The position numbers and the translations under genes were made by a program. A stretch of DNA of 64,000 nt from Nannocystis punicea (lineage in GTDB: Bacteria > Myxococcota_A > Polyangia > Nannocystales > Nannocystaceae): positions 496,001-560,000 of the forward strand of contig NZ_CP114040.1 in assembly GCF_026965555.1 (NCBI RefSeq). Direction: 5' to 3'. Positions 59,078 to 64,000 of the stretch are shown here, piece by piece; the stretch's first letter is position 1; every line of letters begins with the position of its first letter. A model generated the notes under the pieces. The model worked only from the letters and a program-made list of their open reading frames with translations. It ran no database searches and was not told the origin of the DNA.

Positions 59078-60514
59078 ATGAATAAGTATTCGCTCTCGGG
59101 GAGCAAGTACGAGCGCGGGTCGCACCGAGCGGTTCCACCAGAGCGTTCGTCGCTCCCACGCGTTAGCCGGGGCATGCTCGCGGTCGCCTCCGCTGCTCTG
59201 CTCCTCCTCGCCGCCCCTGAGCAACTGCACGAAGCGCCTGTCTTTCTGGCGCCGCCGTTGCCCAACGGGGTCGAATTCGCCGCCCGCAGCGACGCGCTGC
59301 GCGAGGCGCTGGTCGCCGACCCGATCCCGCCGGGCCTCGCCCTCGTCGACGAGCCGTCCGCGGTCGAGGCCGATCGAGCGCTGCGACGGGGCGATCTGCG
59401 GGCGGCCGCGAAATTCTTCTACCAGCACACGGAGGCGACCCCCGCGGGGATCGCCGCCCGCTTCAACGCGGGGCTGCTCGAGGTCGGCCTCGGCGAGCTG
59501 CGGCCGGGCGCCCTGCTCTCCGCGATCGGCCACGAGCAGGTGACCTCCGCCACCGCCGCGCTGTTCTGGGACGCGCGGCAGCTGCTCGAAACCGACGACG
59601 CCCGCCTGCAGCACGCGCGCCTGTACCTGCTTCGGTATGCACGCGTCGGCGGCCCCGATCGCCGGGTGCTCGCCGAGATCGAGGTCGGACAGATCCTCTG
59701 GCGCCGCGCGTGCCCGGTGCCGGCGGTCGACGGCACCTGCGGCGCGCTCGCCCGCGTCGAGTGGCCACACGGCTGCTACGGGGTCGAACGCGAGGCGTTG
59801 CTGGTCGTCGAGCGCGACGCGGCCCTGGCCGACGAGGCCCGGCAGCTCCTGACCGCGGCGCTGCGGCGGGCCAGGCGGATCGACCGCGCCTCGCTCTCCC
59901 TGGCGCGCGCCCGCGAGCTGCGCGACGCGACGTCGACGGCCCGCTGGCTGCTGGCGGAGTCGACCTTCGAGGCGCTGCTGCGAGTGCGTTACCCGCCGGG
60001 CCTGCGTCTCGAGGCCGACGAGTGGCGCGCCCACAGCGACCAGCCCCATGACCACGCCGTCCTCGCCGAGCAACGCGCCGCTCGGACGGAGTCCTGGCGG
60101 CGGCTGCGGGAATTCGGAGATCGCAAGTGGGCGCTGTTCACCGAGCTCGAGCAGCGCTACGCCGAGATCCTGGACGATGTGAGCCCGGCGACCGCCTTCG
60201 CCGCCCTGCTGCGCAGCAGCCTGGCCGCGCAGGATATCGCGCTGCAGCTGAGCCGCGTCGACGCGCATCCGCCCGGCTACGAGCACAGCTTCTGCCACCA
60301 GGACGGCCGGCCCACCGACCTGCGCGAGGCGGGGTGGAAGCGGCTCGAGCTGTGCGCCACGCTCGCGGTCGAGACCGGCCACGTCGACGCCTGGGCCGCG
60401 CGCTGCCAGCAGCTGTTCGAGTCCGTCGGCCCGACGCAGACCGCCGACGAGCTCAGCCCGCCGTTCGCCCGCGCCGAGCCGCGGGCGTTCGCCGTCGTGC
60501 TCGCGGACCCGTGA
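59078..60514 (+). CDS. Hypothetical alpha-helical secreted protein
   Basis: About 478 residues from ATG 59078; ATG 59174 (MLAVASAALLLLAAPEQ) would give a cleaner signal peptide and may be the real start. The mature part is almost all amphipathic helix, with TPR-like pairs: EADRALRRGDLRAAAKFFYQHTEATPAGIAARFNAGLLEVGLGEL, LETDDARLQHARLYLLRYARVGG, RVLAEIEVGQILWRRACPVPAVDGTC. No family named. Probable periplasmic scaffold. The first decamer array begins 49 bp after its stop. Confidence 0.6.
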   Translation: MNKYSLSGSKYERGSHRAVPPERSSLPRVSRGMLAVASAALLLLAAPEQLHEAPVFLAPPLPNGVEFAARSDALREALVADPIPPGLALVDEPSAVEADRALRRGDLRAAAKFFYQHTEATPAGIAARFNAGLLEVGLGELRPGALLSAIGHEQVTSATAALFWDARQLLETDDARLQHARLYLLRYARVGGPDRRVLAEIEVGQILWRRACPVPAVDGTCGALARVEWPHGCYGVEREALLVVERDAALADEARQLLTAALRRARRIDRASLSLARARELRDATSTARWLLAESTFEALLRVRYPPGLRLEADEWRAHSDQPHDHAVLAEQRAARTESWRRLREFGDRKWALFTELEQRYAEILDDVSPATAFAALLRSSLAAQDIALQLSRVDAHPPGYEHSFCHQDGRPTDLREAGWKRLELCATLAVETGHVDAWAARCQQLFESVGPTQTADELSPPFARAEPRAFAVVLADP

Positions 60515-60562
60515 TCACCGAGGCGGCCGCGGCGGGGCGTGCCCGATCGAGAATGGCGTCCA

Positions 60563-60835
60563 GGACATGGTCATTCGGACATGAGCGATCGGTCATGTCC
60601 ATGGCTCATGTCTTGCAGCCGCCCGACTCAGCGGCCGAGCCGCGAGGGCCCGCGTAACGGCGCCCTTCGGAGCCATGCTCCTTCGGACATGATCGCTCGG
60701 CCATGCCCGCTCGCTCCTGCCTTTTTAAGAATCGCCGACTCGGCGGCCGTCCCGTGAGGACCTGATCGGGGCCATGCTCTTTTGGACATGAGCGAACGGA
60801 CATGCCCGTTCGCTCATGTCTTCACGGACAGATCC
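60563..60835. repeat. Three decamer arrays with 14-bp period, next to enolase
   Basis: Array 1 (60563-60614): GGACATGGTC-ATTC-GGACATGAGC-GATC-GGTCATGTCC-ATGG-CTCATGTC. Array 2 (60671-60720): AGCCATGCTC-CTTC-GGACATGATC-GCTC-GGCCATGCCC-GCTC. Array 3 (60770-60835): GGCCATGCTC-TTTT-GGACATGAGC-GAAC-GGACATGCCC-GTTC-GCTCATGTCT-TCAC-GGACAGATCC. Within array 3, CATGAGCGAAC and GTTCGCTCATG form a perfect 11-bp stem around a decamer loop. Arrays are separated by similar GACTCAGCGGCCG-type spacers. The last unit ends 4 bp before the enolase stop. Confidence 0.92.
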
Positions 60836-60838
60836 GGC

Positions 60839-62419
<1,581 letters not shown>

Positions 62420-63145
62420 TCAGCCGAGGAGCTCGCGCGCGAGGTCTTCGGAGACGCCCATGCGGGCGGCGAGGGCCAGGAACAGCTGGCGGCCGAGAGC
62501 GACGTGGTCGCTGAGGCGGACCAGGCGGGCGATGTCCTCGAGCGCCCGACGGCGGAGGCCCCGCTCTTCGCGCAGGAGGGCGCCGCCGAGCTCGTCGATC
62601 GTCGTCTCCGGGTCGAGCAGGTACTGCCGCGGAACGCCTCGCTGATGAGGGGCAGGCGGGCCAGCAGGGGCCTGGAATTCGGCGCGGCCCAGGTCGTCGA
62701 GCGGATGCCCGCGCGCCGCCGCGTCGGCGCGGCGGTCCAGCATCAGCCCGAACGCCTCCAAGTACTCTTCCAGGTCGCCGAACTCCAGCAGGAAGGTCTT
62801 GCGCCACGACAACAACATGCCGACCCCGAACAGCTCGCTGAGCCCGGCGAGCACTTCGGCCTCCCCGCTGCTGGCATAGCTGTCGCGCATCCACATCGAC
62901 CACGCCGCTCGCAAGATCTCCAGGACCCGATCGGCCGGGGGTCGTGGCAGCGCGCGCGCGTACTCCCACAGCGCCGGCGCGTCGGCGAGGCGATCGATCC
63001 ACGAGTCTTGCTCCTCGTCGGTCAGCCGGGCGTTGACTCCCGCGAAGATCATGTTCGCTGCCGTGCGGTCGATCGGGTAGCCATCGGCCAGCCTGATGAG
63101 GCCGACCGAGGTCAGGATCCACGCTTGTTCGTCGGTGAGCGCCAC
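62420..63145 (-). CDS. TerB-like helical protein (tentative)
   Basis: 241 residues from GTG 63145 (ALTDEQAWILTSVGLIRLADGYPIDRTAANMIFAGVNARL). All helical. The stretch RVLEILRAAWSMWMRDSYASSGEAEVLAGLSELFGVGMLLSWRKTFLLEFGDLEEYLEAF resembles the metal-binding helices of TerB/DjlA N-terminal domains but the acidic residues are only partly kept, so this is a weak family call. No signal or membrane segment. The 294-bp space to enolase holds no gene. Confidence 0.55.
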   Translation of the reverse strand: MALTDEQAWILTSVGLIRLADGYPIDRTAANMIFAGVNARLTDEEQDSWIDRLADAPALWEYARALPRPPADRVLEILRAAWSMWMRDSYASSGEAEVLAGLSELFGVGMLLSWRKTFLLEFGDLEEYLEAFGLMLDRRADAAARGHPLDDLGRAEFQAPAGPPAPHQRGVPRQYLLDPETTIDELGGALLREERGLRRRALEDIARLVRLSDHVALGRQLFLALAARMGVSEDLARELLG

Positions 63146-63636
63146 GGGCTCACGGTAACCAGCTCGGCCGGCGCCGTCACGCGGTGACTGCGACGCGCGC
63201 GGGAGCCCACGGCTCGGACCGCGGTGAGTAACTTCGACGCGTTCGCCCGCGGCGCGCTCGGCATCACCGGCGACCTGCACCCGCATATCGACATGACCGC
63301 GATCGGTCTTCCGCGCCCGATCTCCTGCCAGGGCAGCATCGGGCCGCCCTCGCACCGCGCCGCGAAGCCCGGGCTTTGAAGTCCGGCCGCGAGTGTCATC
63401 AGGTTCGCGGGGGTGCACGCCGCGCGTCCTCTTCGCTGTCCGCAGGGGCGAGGGCCGAGGGCGGCGGCCGCGAGTCTCGGGATTCACCTTCGGACATGTT
63501 TTAAAAGACATGTAACCGGCAGCGCAGGGGCTCGCCCGGGCCGCACCGGTCATGCTACCGCCGGTAGTCCGCGATTCCCCGGCGCGGGTCACGTCGGCGT
63601 GGACGGGCGGCGCGTGGACCGCCTACTATCCGGGCA
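63146..63636. other. 491-bp divergent region with one decamer hairpin
   Basis: Between the TerB-like gene (minus) and the GH5-like gene (plus). It contains the hairpin at 63494-63513 and no recognisable reading frame. Confidence 0.55.
63494..63513. repeat. 20-bp decamer hairpin, AT-rich variant
   Basis: ACATGTTTTAAAAGACATGT has the family layout ACATGTYY-N4-RRACATGT with spacer TAAA. It is about 120 bp upstream of the GH5-like start. Confidence 0.75.
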
Positions 63637-64000
63637 TGCGCAGGGGGCTTGTACTGTTGACGGCGGCGATCGGCTGCGGCGGAGCTCCGTCTCCGGGCAC
63701 CGGCGCGAGCGAGGCGACCACGGCGACGACGACGGACGGGCCGGCGACCACGGGACCGACGGGCTCGTCGACCGCGGCGCCGACGACGACCACGGGGGAG
63801 CCGCTCGCGCCGGGCGAGTGCGCGAGCCCGATCGAACCTGTCCTTTTGGCCAGCGCGCGCCTCGGCCTCGACGCCGCGGGGCGGCTGCACGACGAGCACG
63901 GGCGCGACGTGCTGCTGCGCGGGGTCAACACCGGAGGGCGCTCGAAGTGGGCGCCGTTCGTGCCGTTCCCGGTCGACGCGGAGATCGAGCAGGCGGCGTT
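63637..64000 (+). CDS. GH5-like (cellulase family) lipoprotein, N-terminal part
   Basis: The frame runs from ATG 63637 off the window end; 121 codons are visible. Lipobox LTAAIGCGG, then a Thr/Gly/Ala stalk of about 45 residues. The start of the mature domain, RLGLDAAGRLHDEHGRDVLLRGVNTGGRSKWAPFVPF, matches the opening strand of family 5 glycoside hydrolases (endoglucanase or endoglycoceramidase type; LRGVNTGGRSKW). Catalytic glutamates lie beyond the window. Exported, surface-anchored. Confidence 0.78.

Overview
The window reads as chromosomal DNA of a very GC-rich myxobacterium, most likely of the Nannocystis type (Myxococcota). The evidence is: many lipoproteins with Thr/Gly/Asp-rich linkers behind a lipobox, an ADYC-domain protein, DUF4215 cysteine repeats, MYXO-CTERM-like tails, FG-GAP and BNR propellers, and strong codon bias. 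No rRNA, tRNA or CRISPR array was recognised. The assignment is inference from gene content.

Layout. 1-4.9 kb (minus): a leucine-rich-repeat lipoprotein cut by the window edge, an SDR / solute-binding protein / cation-efflux operon, and a SUKH-3 plus DUF7919-type immunity-like pair. 5-9.4 kb (plus): an outer-membrane protein with a 42-bp minisatellite, an ECF sigma factor with an overlapping membrane partner, and a propeller lipoprotein. 9.5-16.4 kb: dienelactone hydrolase, PP2C phosphatase, small secreted proteins, an ArsR regulator divergent from an NmrA-like oxidoreductase, an MBL-fold lipoprotein and an AraC regulator. 16.5-30.3 kb: fibrinogen-like/DUF4215 lipoprotein, universal stress protein, double FKBP isomerase, FGE-like lipoprotein, a membrane protein split by a small in-frame mobile insertion, FG-GAP propeller, and a ZIP-permease fusion with a His-rich tail. 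30.3-33.2 kb: an 81-bp tandem array split by an IS21-family element with a 5-bp target duplication and a deleted istA. 33.6-49.8 kb: ADYC and DUF4241 proteins, two M16 homologues lacking the zinc motif downstream of a TupA-like binding protein, SDR/LysR divergent pair, a protein with two 2OG-Fe(II) oxygenase-like domains, CPBP protease, DUF1963 protein.

50.1-55.4 kb is the most striking locus. A rifampin phosphotransferase gene (rph) lies behind a 19-bp inverted repeat that looks like the rifamycin-associated element of actinomycetes. It is followed on the same strand by one open frame in which an HflX-type ribosome-associated GTPase is fused to a macrolide 2'-phosphotransferase-like kinase. 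55.7-64 kb holds an H1-tail/LRR protein, a GH43-like propeller, enolase, a TerB-like protein and the start of a GH5-like lipoprotein.

A second theme runs through the whole window. A 10-bp palindrome close to GGACATGTCC is repeated with 4-bp linkers (14-bp period), so that neighbouring copies form TGTCC-N4-GGACA hairpins. It sits mainly just behind stop codons and between genes, is amplified in a 94-bp tandem array at 36.4 kb and in three arrays next to enolase, and also occurs in frame inside several genes. I know of no described family matching it.
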